This document shows positions 1 to 8,336 of a stretch of DNA of 64,000 nucleotides, one piece after another; the first letter of the stretch is position 1; every line of letters starts with the position of its first letter. Made by a program: the position numbers and the translations under genes. This DNA comes from Taklimakanibacter albus (GTDB lineage Bacteria > Pseudomonadota > Alphaproteobacteria > Rhizobiales > Aestuariivirgaceae). The DNA is taken from NCBI RefSeq assembly GCF_016595235.1, contig NZ_JAENHL010000008.1, positions 540,390 through 604,389 of the forward strand. Direction: 5' to 3'. Below the pieces are notes generated by a model. That model saw only the letters and a list, made by a program, of their open reading frames with translations. It ran no database searches and was not told where the DNA came from.

Positions 1-631
1 TGAGGCCCGGCGTCGCGACGATGCTGCGGGCCACTGCAAGAGCTTCATCGCGCGTGCGGGCCCCCGTGCGGCCGCCGGTGAAACCGATCTCGACCAGGAC
101 ACGCAGCGGATTGGAGGCGGGCGGCGGCAGACGGCGCGCGCCATCGGCCAGCAAAGCGAGGCCGGCAGGACCGTCGGCGAGGCAATAGAGCTCGAAATCC
201 CGATCCGCCCGCAGCATGGTGAAACAGGCATCGACCGCCTGGCGCCCGACCGGCTGATTGGCGAGCAGCACACGTTTGACGCCGAAGCGGCGGCAGACCT
301 CGACTTGCTGCAAGGTAGCGGTGGTGATCGCCCAGGACCCGTCGGCGACCTGCAGATCGAAGAGATAGGGCGCCATGGTCGTCTTGCCATGCGGCGCCAG
401 GAACAGGCCGTTGGTTTCGATGAAGGCGCTCATCCATTTGCTGTTGGCGGTCAGGATGTCGTCGCGGATAACGGCCGCCGGCAAAGGCACATCGCCCTTC
501 AAGAGATTCCAGCCCTTCCTGCCGACGTCCCCAACGGTCAGAGCCGCCGCCTCATAAGGCAGGCCCTTGGTTGAAGGGTCGAGCGGCAAAATGTCGAGTG
601 CGGCCATATCGAGACGGGGGATCAGGGTCAT
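1..631 (-). CDS. DSD1-like PLP enzyme (D-threonine aldolase / amino acid deaminase family), C-terminus cut off by window edge
   Basis: The minus strand reads open from an ATG at 629-631 to the window edge, giving about 210 N-terminal residues. The segment APHGKTTMAP (residues 79-88) carries the lysine (K83) that binds pyridoxal phosphate in the alanine racemase N-terminal fold shared by D-threonine aldolase and eukaryotic-type D-serine dehydratase (DSD1). Such enzymes act on D-amino acids or 3-hydroxy amino acids in the cytoplasm. The C-terminal metal-binding domain of DSD1 proteins, if present, lies outside the window. It is divergent from the M81 gene, and the 74-bp gap probably holds both promoters. 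The fold assignment is firm; dehydratase, aldolase or racemase activity cannot be separated. Confidence 0.82.
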   Translation of the reverse strand, partial: MTLIPRLDMAALDILPLDPSTKGLPYEAAALTVGDVGRKGWNLLKGDVPLPAAVIRDDILTANSKWMSAFIETNGLFLAPHGKTTMAPYLFDLQVADGSWAITTATLQQVEVCRRFGVKRVLLANQPVGRQAVDACFTMLRADRDFELYCLADGPAGLALLADGARRLPPPASNPLRVLVEIGFTGGRTGARTRDEALAVARSIVATPGL

Positions 632-705
632 GGGAGCTCCGTTCCTCTTGTTCTTCCTCATCTAGATCATAGAGTGAGAGGCCGCAAAGTTGTAAGTGGG
701 ACAGA

Positions 706-2193
706 ATGAGAAAGCGACGCATCCTCCTCGCCGGCCTCTTCCACGAGACGCATAGCTTCACCGAAGACGTCACAAGCATGGCCGATTTCGCCGTCCGCAC
801 CGGCGATGACGTCCTGGCGCGGCGCGGCGATGGATCGACGGTCGATGGCTTCCTCGACGTCGCCGAGCGGGAAGGATGGGAAGTTGTGCCGGCGGCGGAT
901 TACACCGCACTCCCCTCCGGCATCGTGGCGCATGAGGTGTTCGAGGCCTTCTGGGCCGATCTCACAAAGACACTCGAAGCGGGCCTCGCTCAAGGCCTCG
1001 ACGGCATATGGCTCGCCTTGCATGGCGCCATGGTGACGACCGAGTGCCTCGATCCCGAAGGCGAGCTTCTCTCCCGCCTGCGCGGCATAAAGGGCGCCGA
1101 ACATCTGCCGGTCTTCGCCGTCTTCGATCTCCATGCCAATTTTACAGCCGCCATGGTGCGTTATGCCAATGGCCTCGTCGCCTATCGCGAAAATCCGCAT
1201 GTCGATGCGCGCGATGCGGCGGTGCGCTCGGCCGAGCTGCTGGCGCGCAGTCTCGCTGAGAAGCGACAGCCCCAAATGCGCGCGCGCCATGCGCCGATCC
1301 TGTGGGCGCCGACCGGCACCGGCACGGCGGACCGGCCGATGCGTGATCTCGAGGCGCTGGCGCGGCGGATCGAGGCGGAGGATCCGGACATCTGGGTCGC
1401 GAATGTGATCGGCGGCTATTCCTTCTCCGACGTGCCGGAAGCGGGCGTCGCCTTCTCGCTGGTCACCACGGGACCGGCGGCCAAGGCCGAAGCGGCGCTC
1501 GACCGGCTCGAGCAACTGGCGATCGAGCTGCGGCACTTCGGACAACCGCAGGAATGGGAGCTCGATGCCGCACTGCGCGAGATCAAGGGCAAATCCGGCG
1601 GGCCCTATCTCATCGTCGAGCCCGCCGACAATATCGGCGGCGGCGCGCCCGGCGACGACACGGCGGTGCTGCGCGGCTTCCTCGCCCATGGCTTCACGAA
1701 TGCAGCGGTGGCGATCGCCGATGCCGAGGCCGTGGCGGCGCTCGCCAGCGCAGGGATTGGCGACACACGCCGCCTCAGCATCGGTGGCAAAGGCAGCCGC
1801 CTCGGCGCCGGACCCGTTACGGCCGACGCCGTTCTGGTGAGCCGGAGCGACGGTCAATTCACGCTCGAGGACCGCAACAGCCATCTCGCCGCCTCGCAAG
1901 GCATCCATTTCAGCATGGGGCCTTCGGCGGTGGTGCGCATCGACGGTGTGACCGTGCTTCTCACGAGCCGCAAGACGCCGCCTTTCGATCTCGGCCAATT
2001 GCGCTCGCAAGGCATCGTCCCGGAAAAGCTCTTCGCCATCGGCGTCAAAGCGGCGGTGGCGCATCGGCGCGCCTACGACCCGATCGCGCAAGGCAGCTAT
2101 ACGGTGGCGACGCCCGGCCCGTGCAGCAGCGTGCTCGGCACATTTCCCTATCGCAGGCTGCGCCGCCCGGTGTTTCCACTCGACCCGATCTGA
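706..2193 (+). CDS. M81 family metalloprotein (MlrC / microcystinase C-like)
   Basis: A 495-residue protein beginning ILLAGLFHETHSF, the usual start of the M81 family (DUF1485 plus MlrC C-terminal domain). The zinc ligands known from MlrC match D141 and H143 (FDLHANF) and H165 (NPHVD). LALHGAMV (residues 103-110) is another family signature. MlrC cleaves linearised microcystin in sphingomonads, but most family members sit in transporter and amino-acid catabolic clusters and have no known substrate. The gene is divergent from the DSD1-like gene, a pairing that suggests a shared pathway for a modified amino acid or small peptide (inference). A second M81 gene lies at 15392-16888. Confidence 0.88.
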   Translation: MRKRRILLAGLFHETHSFTEDVTSMADFAVRTGDDVLARRGDGSTVDGFLDVAEREGWEVVPAADYTALPSGIVAHEVFEAFWADLTKTLEAGLAQGLDGIWLALHGAMVTTECLDPEGELLSRLRGIKGAEHLPVFAVFDLHANFTAAMVRYANGLVAYRENPHVDARDAAVRSAELLARSLAEKRQPQMRARHAPILWAPTGTGTADRPMRDLEALARRIEAEDPDIWVANVIGGYSFSDVPEAGVAFSLVTTGPAAKAEAALDRLEQLAIELRHFGQPQEWELDAALREIKGKSGGPYLIVEPADNIGGGAPGDDTAVLRGFLAHGFTNAAVAIADAEAVAALASAGIGDTRRLSIGGKGSRLGAGPVTADAVLVSRSDGQFTLEDRNSHLAASQGIHFSMGPSAVVRIDGVTVLLTSRKTPPFDLGQLRSQGIVPEKLFAIGVKAAVAHRRAYDPIAQGSYTVATPGPCSSVLGTFPYRRLRRPVFPLDPI

Positions 2194-2197
2194 AAGA

Positions 2198-2959
2198 TCA
2201 GTCCGGCGGCGACCAACTGTTCTGGATCGCCAATATGCCGCCGTCGATGACCAGCATATGGCCGGTGATGTAGCGCGCCGCATCTGAAGCTAGGAACACC
2301 ACCGCCTCGCCGACATCGGCGGGCTGGCCGACGCGGCCCAATGGTATCTTGCCGTCGAGCATCGCGCGGGTGCCCGGCCGCTCGAGCCCTGGAAGGGTGA
2401 GCGGCGTCTCGATGATGCCGGGAGCGATGCCGTTGACCCGTACGCCCCGCGGCGCCAGCGACACCGCCAAGGACTTGATGAGCATGAGAACCGCGCCCTT
2501 GGACGCATCATAAACAACGCTGCCAGGCTCGGCGCTCACCGAATTGGTCGAGCCGGTGCAGATGATGCTGGCGCCCTGCTGGCCGGGGGTGAGCTTTTGC
2601 ACAAAGGCCTGCGCGGCGAAGAGATAGGCCTTCACATTCAGATTGAAGGTGCGGTCGAAGATCTCCTCGGTCAGCTTGTCGAAGGGCACATCGAGAAAGG
2701 TGCCGGCATTGTTGACCAGCGTGTCGAGCCGGCCGAGCTTGCGATGCGCCGCATCGATCAGATTGCGGGCGCCGCCCGGGGTGGACAGATCGGCCTGGAC
2801 GAAATGGCATTCGGTGAGCGCCGACAGGCGCGCCAGCGCCCCATTGTCCGGCAGATGGGAATTGATGACGAGACGGGCGCCGCGCCGGGCGAAGGCCTCG
2901 GCAATGGCTAAGCCAATGCCATGGGTAGATCCGGTCACGCAAATGCAAGGCATCGTCAT
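2198..2959 (-). CDS. SDR family NAD(P)-dependent oxidoreductase
   Basis: A classical short-chain dehydrogenase of 253 residues. The cofactor motif TGSTHGIG is at residues 9-16, NNAG at 83-86, and the catalytic set is a serine in the CTGSTNS segment (about 137), Y150 and K154 (YDASK). The C-terminal IDGG followed by a short tail is typical. I chose the ATG at 2957-2959 because a GGGGGAAG Shine-Dalgarno sits just upstream; a TTG at 2960-2962 is possible but less likely. It is convergent with the M81 gene (4 bp between stops) and divergent from the nagA remnant. The substrate is unknown; FabG-like or sugar or polyol dehydrogenase are both possible. Confidence 0.88.
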   Translation of the reverse strand: MTMPCICVTGSTHGIGLAIAEAFARRGARLVINSHLPDNGALARLSALTECHFVQADLSTPGGARNLIDAAHRKLGRLDTLVNNAGTFLDVPFDKLTEEIFDRTFNLNVKAYLFAAQAFVQKLTPGQQGASIICTGSTNSVSAEPGSVVYDASKGAVLMLIKSLAVSLAPRGVRVNGIAPGIIETPLTLPGLERPGTRAMLDGKIPLGRVGQPADVGEAVVFLASDAARYITGHMLVIDGGILAIQNSWSPPD

Positions 2960-3038
2960 CAAGCTTCCCCCAACCGCTATTTTATCTTACGCCTTGATAG
3001 CAAGATCAGATGCGACGCGCCACGTGGGAGCCGCCGAG

Positions 3039-4198
3039 ATGAAGAAGAGATGGTCGAATGTGACGGTGGTCGGGCCTGAGGCACATAGTGCGAGCGACCT
3101 CCTGATCGATGGCGACCGTTTCGCCGGCCTCGTCGCCCGCGACGCACCTATCGGCGACAATTGGGAGCCGGTCGACGGCAAACGCGCCGTCCTCTATCCC
3201 GGCATGATCGATCTCCTGCAGCATGGCTTCGGCCAGCATCTCTATAATGACACCACGCCAGGCGCCGTCGCTGAGAACTCCCTGATGCTGGCGCGCCATG
3301 GCGTCACCGGCTTCCTGCCCTCGATCAGCTGCCTGCCGCCCAGCCAGATGGAAGGGGTGTTGAGCCGTCTCGCGGCGCAATGTGAGGAAGCCAAAGGCGC
3401 CAAGGCGCTCGGCGTTCACAGCGAAGGTCCCTGCTTCGGCTCACCCGGCGCGCATAATCCTGAAAATATCGTGGCGCCGAGCCTCGCTCTCGCCGAGCGC
3501 ATGCTCGCGGCCACGGATGGCCGGCTCAAGGCGGTCACGCTGGCGCCCGAACGCCCGGGCGCGGAAGAATTCATCGCGCACCTCAAACAGGCCGGCGTAT
3601 CGATCCATCTCGGTCACAGCCGGGCCAAGGCCTCAGACATCCCGCGTTACGTGTCCTGGGGCATCGACGCCGTGACGCATATGTACAATGTCATGCCGAC
3701 CGAGCCGCCCGGCACGATGGGTGTCCATGTCGTATCGCTCACCGATGCGCTCCTCGCCGAGAAGGACCTGGCGCTCGGCCTCATCTGCGACGGCATCCAT
3801 GTCGATCCGCAATTGATCAAGCTTCTGGGCAGCTGCCGCGCGAGCGCGTGTTCCTCGAGACCGATGCCATGAAATATGCCGGAACCCCCGGCATGGCGTT
3901 CGAGTTCTATCCCGGCTACCGGGTGATGAGCGCGCCCGGCAAGGCGGTCAGGGACGAGAATGGCGGCCTGTGCGGCTCATCGCTCACCTCCGATGAGGCG
4001 ATGCGCAATTATCTCGTCTATTCCGGCCAGGATCTCGTGCGGATGGCGCAGGCGACGAGCCTCGTTCCCGCCCGCGTGCTGGGCATGGAGGCCGAGATCG
4101 GCAGCATCGCGGCCGGCAAACGCGCCGACTTCATTCTGCTTGACCGCTCGACCTTGCAGGTCAAGGCCACTTATGTGGACGGTACTCTCTCGAGCTAA
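3039..4198 (+). pseudogene. nagA: N-acetylglucosamine-6-phosphate deacetylase, interrupted by a -1 frameshift near 3829
   Basis: Two overlapping reading frames together encode a full-length NagA-like amidohydrolase of about 386 residues. The first frame (ATG 3039, GGGAG upstream) carries GMIDLLQHG, the metal-ligand segment HSEGP, the HLGHS and THMYNVM motifs and the DGIHVDP segment. It breaks down after LIKLLG. The second frame resumes with FLETDAM and runs through the C-terminal IAAGKRADFIL segment. Adding one base in the GGGC run at 3827-3830 restores a continuous protein (KLLG then QLPRERVFLETDAM). NagA deacetylates GlcNAc-6-phosphate in amino-sugar recycling. This is either a recent pseudogene or a sequencing error in a short homopolymer. 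No nagB or nagE lies beside it. Confidence 0.85.
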
Positions 4199-4797
4199 GG
4201 CCTTAAGAGCCCCGGCAGCGACGACAGAATCTGCGCGACCGGATCCGATGAACGGGCGGGGCCTAGCGGCAGCTTGCAGTCGAGCATGAGCGTCGCCGTG
4301 CCATGGACCAGCGCCCAGACGGCGGCCGCCTTGGCGTTGACTTCATCCTTGCGCTTCGGCCCGAGCACCGCGGCCACGGCATCACTCAATTGCTGCCAGG
4401 CTGCCGTCGCCGCCGTCTTAAGACGCGGCGACTGCAAGGGATTGGCGCCGCCGCGGAACATGAGGCCATAGACGGCCGGATTAGCGAGCGCGAAGGCGAC
4501 ATAGGCGCGTCCCATCGCGGCGAGGCGCGCCATGGCAGTCCCCTCCGTTTCATCCGCCGCCTCGCCCAGCGCCGCGACGAAGCGTTCGAAGCCGCGCGCC
4601 GCGATCTCGGCGAGGAGGTCGGCGGCGCTCGCGAAATGATGGGCGGGTGCCGCATGCGACACGCCGGCGCGCCTGGCGCATTCGCGCAAGGTGAAGCTCG
4701 ACAGTCCCTTCTCTTTCAGAAGCTCGATTGCCGCCAGGACGAGGGCCTCGCGCAGATCGCCATGGTGATAGGTCTTGGATTGCTTGCGCACCGCCAT
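4195..4797 (-). CDS. TetR/AcrR family transcriptional repressor
   Basis: A 200-residue TetR protein. The helix-turn-helix spans about residues 33-54 (FTLRECARRAGVSHAAPAHHF) and the C-terminal part is a helical ligand-binding domain. The ATG at 4795-4797 is preceded by AGGAAGG. A longer frame reaching 4884 would start inside an operator and is unlikely. The gene is divergent from the two membrane-protein genes at 4899 and 5350, and twin palindromes lie in the gap, so it most likely represses both directions. Its 3' end overlaps the nagA remnant by 4 bp in convergent orientation. The inducer is unknown. Confidence 0.9.
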   Translation of the reverse strand: MAVRKQSKTYHHGDLREALVLAAIELLKEKGLSSFTLRECARRAGVSHAAPAHHFASAADLLAEIAARGFERFVAALGEAADETEGTAMARLAAMGRAYVAFALANPAVYGLMFRGGANPLQSPRLKTAATAAWQQLSDAVAAVLGPKRKDEVNAKAAAVWALVHGTATLMLDCKLPLGPARSSDPVAQILSSLPGLLRP

Positions 4798-4839
4798 GCG
4801 GACCTTCCTACCTTGCGATCCAGGCACTGTCAAAATCAG

Positions 4840-4856
4840 TCTTGACAGTGACAAGA
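4840..4856. promoter_or_regulatory. probable TetR operator O1
   Basis: TCTTGACAGTGACAAGA is an imperfect 17-bp palindrome with the pattern TCTTGnCAnTGnCAAGA, repeated at 4869-4887 with a centre-to-centre distance of 30 bp (about three helical turns). It covers the -35 box of the rightward promoter. Confidence 0.7.
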
Positions 4857-4870
4857 TATCAGCTTCTAAT
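4842..4870 (+). promoter_or_regulatory. sigma-70 type promoter of the ABA4-like operon
   Basis: TTGACA (4842-4847), a 17-bp spacer and TCTAAT (4865-4870) make a near-consensus housekeeping promoter reading toward 4899. The -35 box lies inside the first TetR palindrome and the -10 box touches the second, so bound repressor would block RNA polymerase. Confidence 0.7.
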
Positions 4871-4887
4871 CTTGCCACTGTCAAGAT
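4869..4887. promoter_or_regulatory. probable TetR operator O2
   Basis: ATCTTGCCACTGTCAAGAT matches the O1 pattern TCTTGnCAnTGnCAAGA and is extended by one base on each arm. It lies between the -10 box and the start codon at 4899. Confidence 0.7.
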
Positions 4888-4898
4888 AGGAGCCGGAC

Positions 4899-5339
4899 AT
4901 GACGCCCGAATGGATGTTCTCGCTGGCGAGTTTCACCGCCATGGCCGGATGGATCCTCCTGGCGGCCGGCGTCGCCTTAAATAATGCGCTGCTGCGCGAT
5001 CTCGTTGCCGGGCGGATCGTTCCCGCGCTCCTCGCCGCGGCCTATGCCGGGCTCATCACCCTCTTCTGGGCGGGTTCCGCCGGCGGCTTCGACAGCCTCG
5101 ACAATGTTGCCCGCCTGTTCGCCAATCCCTGGCTGCTGCTCGCCGGCTGGATACATTACCTCGCCTTCGACCTCGCGATCGGGGCGATCATCGCGCGCCG
5201 GACCTTTGACGAAGGATTGCCGCGCCTTGCTCTCATCCCCATCCTGCCGCTGACTTTCCTGTTCGGGCCTGTCGGCTGGCTCGCCTTCGAAATGTTGCGT
5301 GCGCTGGCGCGCAAATCCCGGTCCACGGCAACTGCGTAA
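4899..5339 (+). CDS. ABA4-like family integral membrane protein
   Basis: A 146-residue, very hydrophobic protein with about four membrane helices (roughly residues 6-26, 38-58, 76-98 and 110-133). The segments NPWLLLAGWIHYLAFDL and FGPVGWLAF resemble the ABA4/DUF4281 family, named after a plant plastid protein needed for neoxanthin synthesis; the bacterial members have no defined role. Start ATG 4899 follows TAGGAG. It is the first gene after the TetR operators and is probably co-transcribed with the membrane gene at 5350. Confidence 0.75.
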   Translation: MTPEWMFSLASFTAMAGWILLAAGVALNNALLRDLVAGRIVPALLAAAYAGLITLFWAGSAGGFDSLDNVARLFANPWLLLAGWIHYLAFDLAIGAIIARRTFDEGLPRLALIPILPLTFLFGPVGWLAFEMLRALARKSRSTATA

Positions 5340-5349
5340 GGGATCCGTC

Positions 5350-6165
5350 ATGGCCATATCCGCCTCGATCGCTCTGCCACGCGTCTCGCAGCTGGGCAGC
5401 AACGGCTCACCGCTCCTCTGGCGCACCGCTCTCGTCTTCCTGGCTTTCTTCGTTCTCCTTTATGCCGGCACCTTCATCGACGATCGTCTCTTCAACGGCG
5501 TCAGCGTGTGGGAGAAACCGGCGAAGTTCTTCCTCTCCTTGAGTCTTCAGCTGGCGACGCTCGCCTGGGGCCTCGCTTTGCTTCCGGCGCAGGAGCGACG
5601 GGCACCCGCGATCCGGATATCGAGCCTCATCATTGTCGCCGCCGCAATCGGCGAGCTGATCTATATCGCCTTCAGGGCATCGCGCGGTGAAGCGTCCCAC
5701 TTCAATCAGACGACGATGGTCGCCACGGTTTTCTACATGCTGATGGGCGCGGGCGCCGTAACCCTCGCGGCGCTGACGAGCTTTCTGGGCTGGCGCATTC
5801 TGAAGAAATCGCCGCCCTCGCCCCTCACTTTCGCGACGGCACTGGGCTTCATGCTCGCCGGCCTGCTCGCCTTCGTGACCGGCGCCTATGTCAGCAGCCA
5901 GACCGGACATTGGGTCGGCGGCGATCAGACCGATGCGACAGGTCTCCCCTTTTTCCACTGGTCGACCACCGGCGGCGATCTCAGGGTCGGGCATTTCTTC
6001 GGGCTTCACATCATGCAGGCCCTGCCGGTCCTCGGCTTCCTGTTTCGCGACTTTCCTCCGCTGCAGGCCCGCGGACTTATCGCGCTTGGCGCGGTCATCT
6101 GGACAGGACTCACCGCCCTTACCTTCTTCCAGGCGCTTGCCGGCAGGCCGTTCATCGCATTCTGA
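5350..6165 (+). CDS. uncharacterised multi-pass membrane protein with a conserved DLR-x2-HF-x-G-x-H-x2-Q motif
   Basis: A protein of 271 residues with about seven hydrophobic helices. I do not recognise an experimentally defined family. The C-terminal third holds a polar, histidine-rich stretch: FHWSTTGGDLR, then VGHFFGLHIMQ at the head of a helix, which could bind metal or haem (inference). I chose ATG 5350, 10 bp after the ABA4-like stop, over an in-frame start at 5299 inside that gene. It is likely co-transcribed with the ABA4-like gene under TetR control, so both may act together in the membrane. Confidence 0.7.
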   Translation: MAISASIALPRVSQLGSNGSPLLWRTALVFLAFFVLLYAGTFIDDRLFNGVSVWEKPAKFFLSLSLQLATLAWGLALLPAQERRAPAIRISSLIIVAAAIGELIYIAFRASRGEASHFNQTTMVATVFYMLMGAGAVTLAALTSFLGWRILKKSPPSPLTFATALGFMLAGLLAFVTGAYVSSQTGHWVGGDQTDATGLPFFHWSTTGGDLRVGHFFGLHIMQALPVLGFLFRDFPPLQARGLIALGAVIWTGLTALTFFQALAGRPFIAF

Positions 6166-6264
6166 GGGCCACTTAAGACCCTGATTCACATCGGCTTTGA
6201 GACTTCCCGTCGATAAATTTCAACGGGCCTCTTGACGATCTGACGGTTTTGTAACACGCTTTAC

Positions 6265-6276
6265 TAAAGCGCTTTA
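6265..6276. promoter_or_regulatory. LacI-family operator upstream of the lacI-type gene
   Basis: TAAAGCGCTTTA is a perfect 12-bp palindrome with the central CG typical of LacI/GalR operators, 17 bp before the regulator start codon. It is flanked by outer arms TTTGTAA (6248-6254) and TTACAAA (6274-6280), and a half-like CGCTTTA copy precedes it at 6258-6264. This suggests autoregulation. Confidence 0.65.
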
Positions 6277-6293
6277 CAAAGAGCTGTCTGCAG

Positions 6294-7328
6294 ATGACCA
6301 GGAAGGCCACGATCGGAGATGTCGCAAAGCGGGCGAAGGTTTCGCCCACCGCCGTCTCGCGCTGGCTGAATGGCGGGCTCGAATTGCCGGAGACGACCGG
6401 TGAGCGCATCCGCACCGCTGTCCGCGAGCTCGACTACCAGCCGCATGCCCAGGCCCGCCGCCTCTCCAAAGGCAAGGCCGAGGCGATCGGCATCGTGGTG
6501 CCGGACATCTCCAACGCCTTCTTCGCCCTTCTCGCTGGGGAAGCTGAACGTGTGGCCGTCGCCTCCGGCCATGATGTGATGATCTGGTCATCGCGCAACC
6601 GCATCGAGCGCGAGCTCGCCTGCTTCGACCGCCTGCGGGCGGGTTATATCGACGGGCTCCTGCTCATCACCAATCACGAAGACGACGGCCGCCTCGCCGA
6701 ACGAATCCGTTCCATGCCGGGCCGCGTCGTCATCATCGACGAGGATGTCGTGGGCGGCGACAGCGCACCGCGTTTCTTCGTCGAGAACGAGACCGGCGGC
6801 TATGAAGCGACCAAACATCTCCTTGCTCATGGCCATCGCCGCATCGCCCATATCGGCGGCCCCAAAGGCGTGATGAGCGCCATCGAGCGCGCGCAAGGCT
6901 GGCGCCGCGCCATGACGGAAGCCGGCATCACGCCCGATCCCGCCTGGCATATCCGCACCGAATATGAAGTCGAGCCCGCCACCCGCGACGCCGAGCAGCT
7001 TTTCGCGCTCGATCCGCTGCCCACCGCGATCTTCGCGGGCAGCGACGCGGTCGCCTTGGGCGTCATGACCACGGCGCGCCGCAAGGGCGTCAGTATTCCA
7101 CACGATATCTCGCTCGTCGGCTTCGACGGTATGCCGATCAACGATCTGTTCGGGCCGCCACTCACCTCGATCGCGCAGCCGATCGACGATCTCGGCCGGC
7201 TCGGCGCCCTGCGCCTCATCGCCATGATCAATGGAGAAAAATTCGACGGCACGCCGACCAGGCTGCCGGTGCAACTGGTGGCGCGCGGCTCGGTCGCCGC
7301 GCCTCTGAAGAATAAAGTTTCGGGTTAA
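6294..7328 (+). CDS. LacI family transcriptional regulator
   Basis: A protein of 344 residues. The N-terminal LacI helix-turn-helix is at about residues 6-26 (IGDVAKRAKVSPTAVSRWLN), followed by the hinge helix and a periplasmic-binding-protein-like effector domain starting at GIVVPDISNAFFALL. It lies directly upstream of, and in the same direction as, a ribose-type ABC importer, so its effector is probably the imported sugar or its phosphate. A LacI-type palindrome precedes its own start. Confidence 0.93.
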   Translation: MTRKATIGDVAKRAKVSPTAVSRWLNGGLELPETTGERIRTAVRELDYQPHAQARRLSKGKAEAIGIVVPDISNAFFALLAGEAERVAVASGHDVMIWSSRNRIERELACFDRLRAGYIDGLLLITNHEDDGRLAERIRSMPGRVVIIDEDVVGGDSAPRFFVENETGGYEATKHLLAHGHRRIAHIGGPKGVMSAIERAQGWRRAMTEAGITPDPAWHIRTEYEVEPATRDAEQLFALDPLPTAIFAGSDAVALGVMTTARRKGVSIPHDISLVGFDGMPINDLFGPPLTSIAQPIDDLGRLGALRLIAMINGEKFDGTPTRLPVQLVARGSVAAPLKNKVSG

Positions 7329-7349
7329 CGCCCGCACAGCCATCGACGA

Positions 7350-7369
7350 GCATGGGCCGTCGCCCATGC
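7350..7369 (+). terminator. perfect stem-loop between lacI-type gene and binding-protein gene
   Basis: GCATGGGC and GCCCATGC form an 8-bp stem around the loop CGTC. There is no U-tract, so it is more likely an mRNA 5'-end protector or partial attenuator ahead of the binding-protein gene than a full terminator. Confidence 0.5.
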
Positions 7370-7391
7370 CGCGATCACAGGGAGAGTAAGT

Positions 7392-8336
7392 ATGATGAGC
7401 ATAACTCGCAGAAAAATCATGCTGTCGGCTGCCGGCGCCGCTTTGGCGCTGTCGATCGGCACCGCCCAGGCCCAGGAAAAGACCATCGCACTGGTGCAGA
7501 TCAACCAGCAGGCGCTGTTCTTCACGCAGATGAATGAAGGCGCCCAGAAGGCCGCCGACGCGGCCGGTGTAAAGCTGGTGATCTTCAACGCCAATAACGA
7601 CCCGGCGGCGCAGAACAACGCCATCGAGACCTATATCCAGCAGAAGGTAGACGGCATCGTCGTCGTCGCCATCGACACCAACGGCATCATGCCGGCGGTC
7701 AATGCCGCCGCCACGGCGGGCATTCCGGTCACCGCCGTCGACGCGGTGTTGCCGGCCGGTCCGCAGAAGGCGCAGATCGGCGTCGACAATGAAGGCGCCG
7801 GCAAAGCGATGGGCGAGTTCTTCAACAAATATGTGACCGACAGCATGGGCGGCAAAGCCAAGCTCGGCATCGTCGGCGCGCTCAACTCCACCATCCAGAA
7901 TATCCGTCAGAAGGGTTTCGAGGATGTGGTGAAGACCAATGCCGGTGTCGCCAATGCCGGTGTGGTCGACGGCCGCAACGTGCAGGACTCGGCCCTCTCC
8001 GCCGCCGAAAGCCTGATCACCGCCAATCCCGATCTCAACGCCATCTATGCGACGGGTGAGCCGGCACTTCTCGGCGCCGTCGCCGCGGTCGAGAGCCAGG
8101 GCAAGCAGGACCAGATCAAGGTGTTCGGCTGGGATCTGACGGCGCAGGCGATCAAGGGCATCGATGCCGGTTATGTGGTCGGCGTGGTGCAGCAGGATCC
8201 AGCCGGCATGGGTGCCGCCGCCGTCGATGCACTGGTGAAGATCACCAAGGGCGATACGGTGCCGGCCACCATTCCGGTGCCGATCACCATCGTCACCAAG
8301 GACAATGTCGAGCCCTATCGCGCCGTCTTCAAATGA
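7392..8336 (+). CDS. sugar ABC transporter periplasmic binding protein (RbsB type)
   Basis: A 314-residue protein with a signal peptide (basic MSITRRK, hydrophobic core, cleavage near TAQAQ about residue 28). The mature part has the two-lobed peripBP_4 pattern, including a PAAQNNAIETYI-like segment and VDGIVVVAIDTNG. This family binds ribose, xylose, allose, autoinducer-2 or polyols in the periplasm. A GGGAGAG ribosome site precedes the start; a second ATG follows immediately. Its stop overlaps the ATPase start by 4 bp. Confidence 0.92.
   Translation: MMSITRRKIMLSAAGAALALSIGTAQAQEKTIALVQINQQALFFTQMNEGAQKAADAAGVKLVIFNANNDPAAQNNAIETYIQQKVDGIVVVAIDTNGIMPAVNAAATAGIPVTAVDAVLPAGPQKAQIGVDNEGAGKAMGEFFNKYVTDSMGGKAKLGIVGALNSTIQNIRQKGFEDVVKTNAGVANAGVVDGRNVQDSALSAAESLITANPDLNAIYATGEPALLGAVAAVESQGKQDQIKVFGWDLTAQAIKGIDAGYVVGVVQQDPAGMGAAAVDALVKITKGDTVPATIPVPITIVTKDNVEPYRAVFK

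Noticed and set aside
706-2283. Long antisense open frames across high-GC genes (for example through the M81 and FGGY genes)
   Set aside because: They have no family motifs, their composition is arginine- and alanine-rich, and they mirror codon bias of the real gene on the other strand.
2643-3038. In-frame extension of nagA upstream of 3039
   Set aside because: It runs antisense through the SDR gene and lacks NagA similarity; ATG 3039 has a ribosome site.
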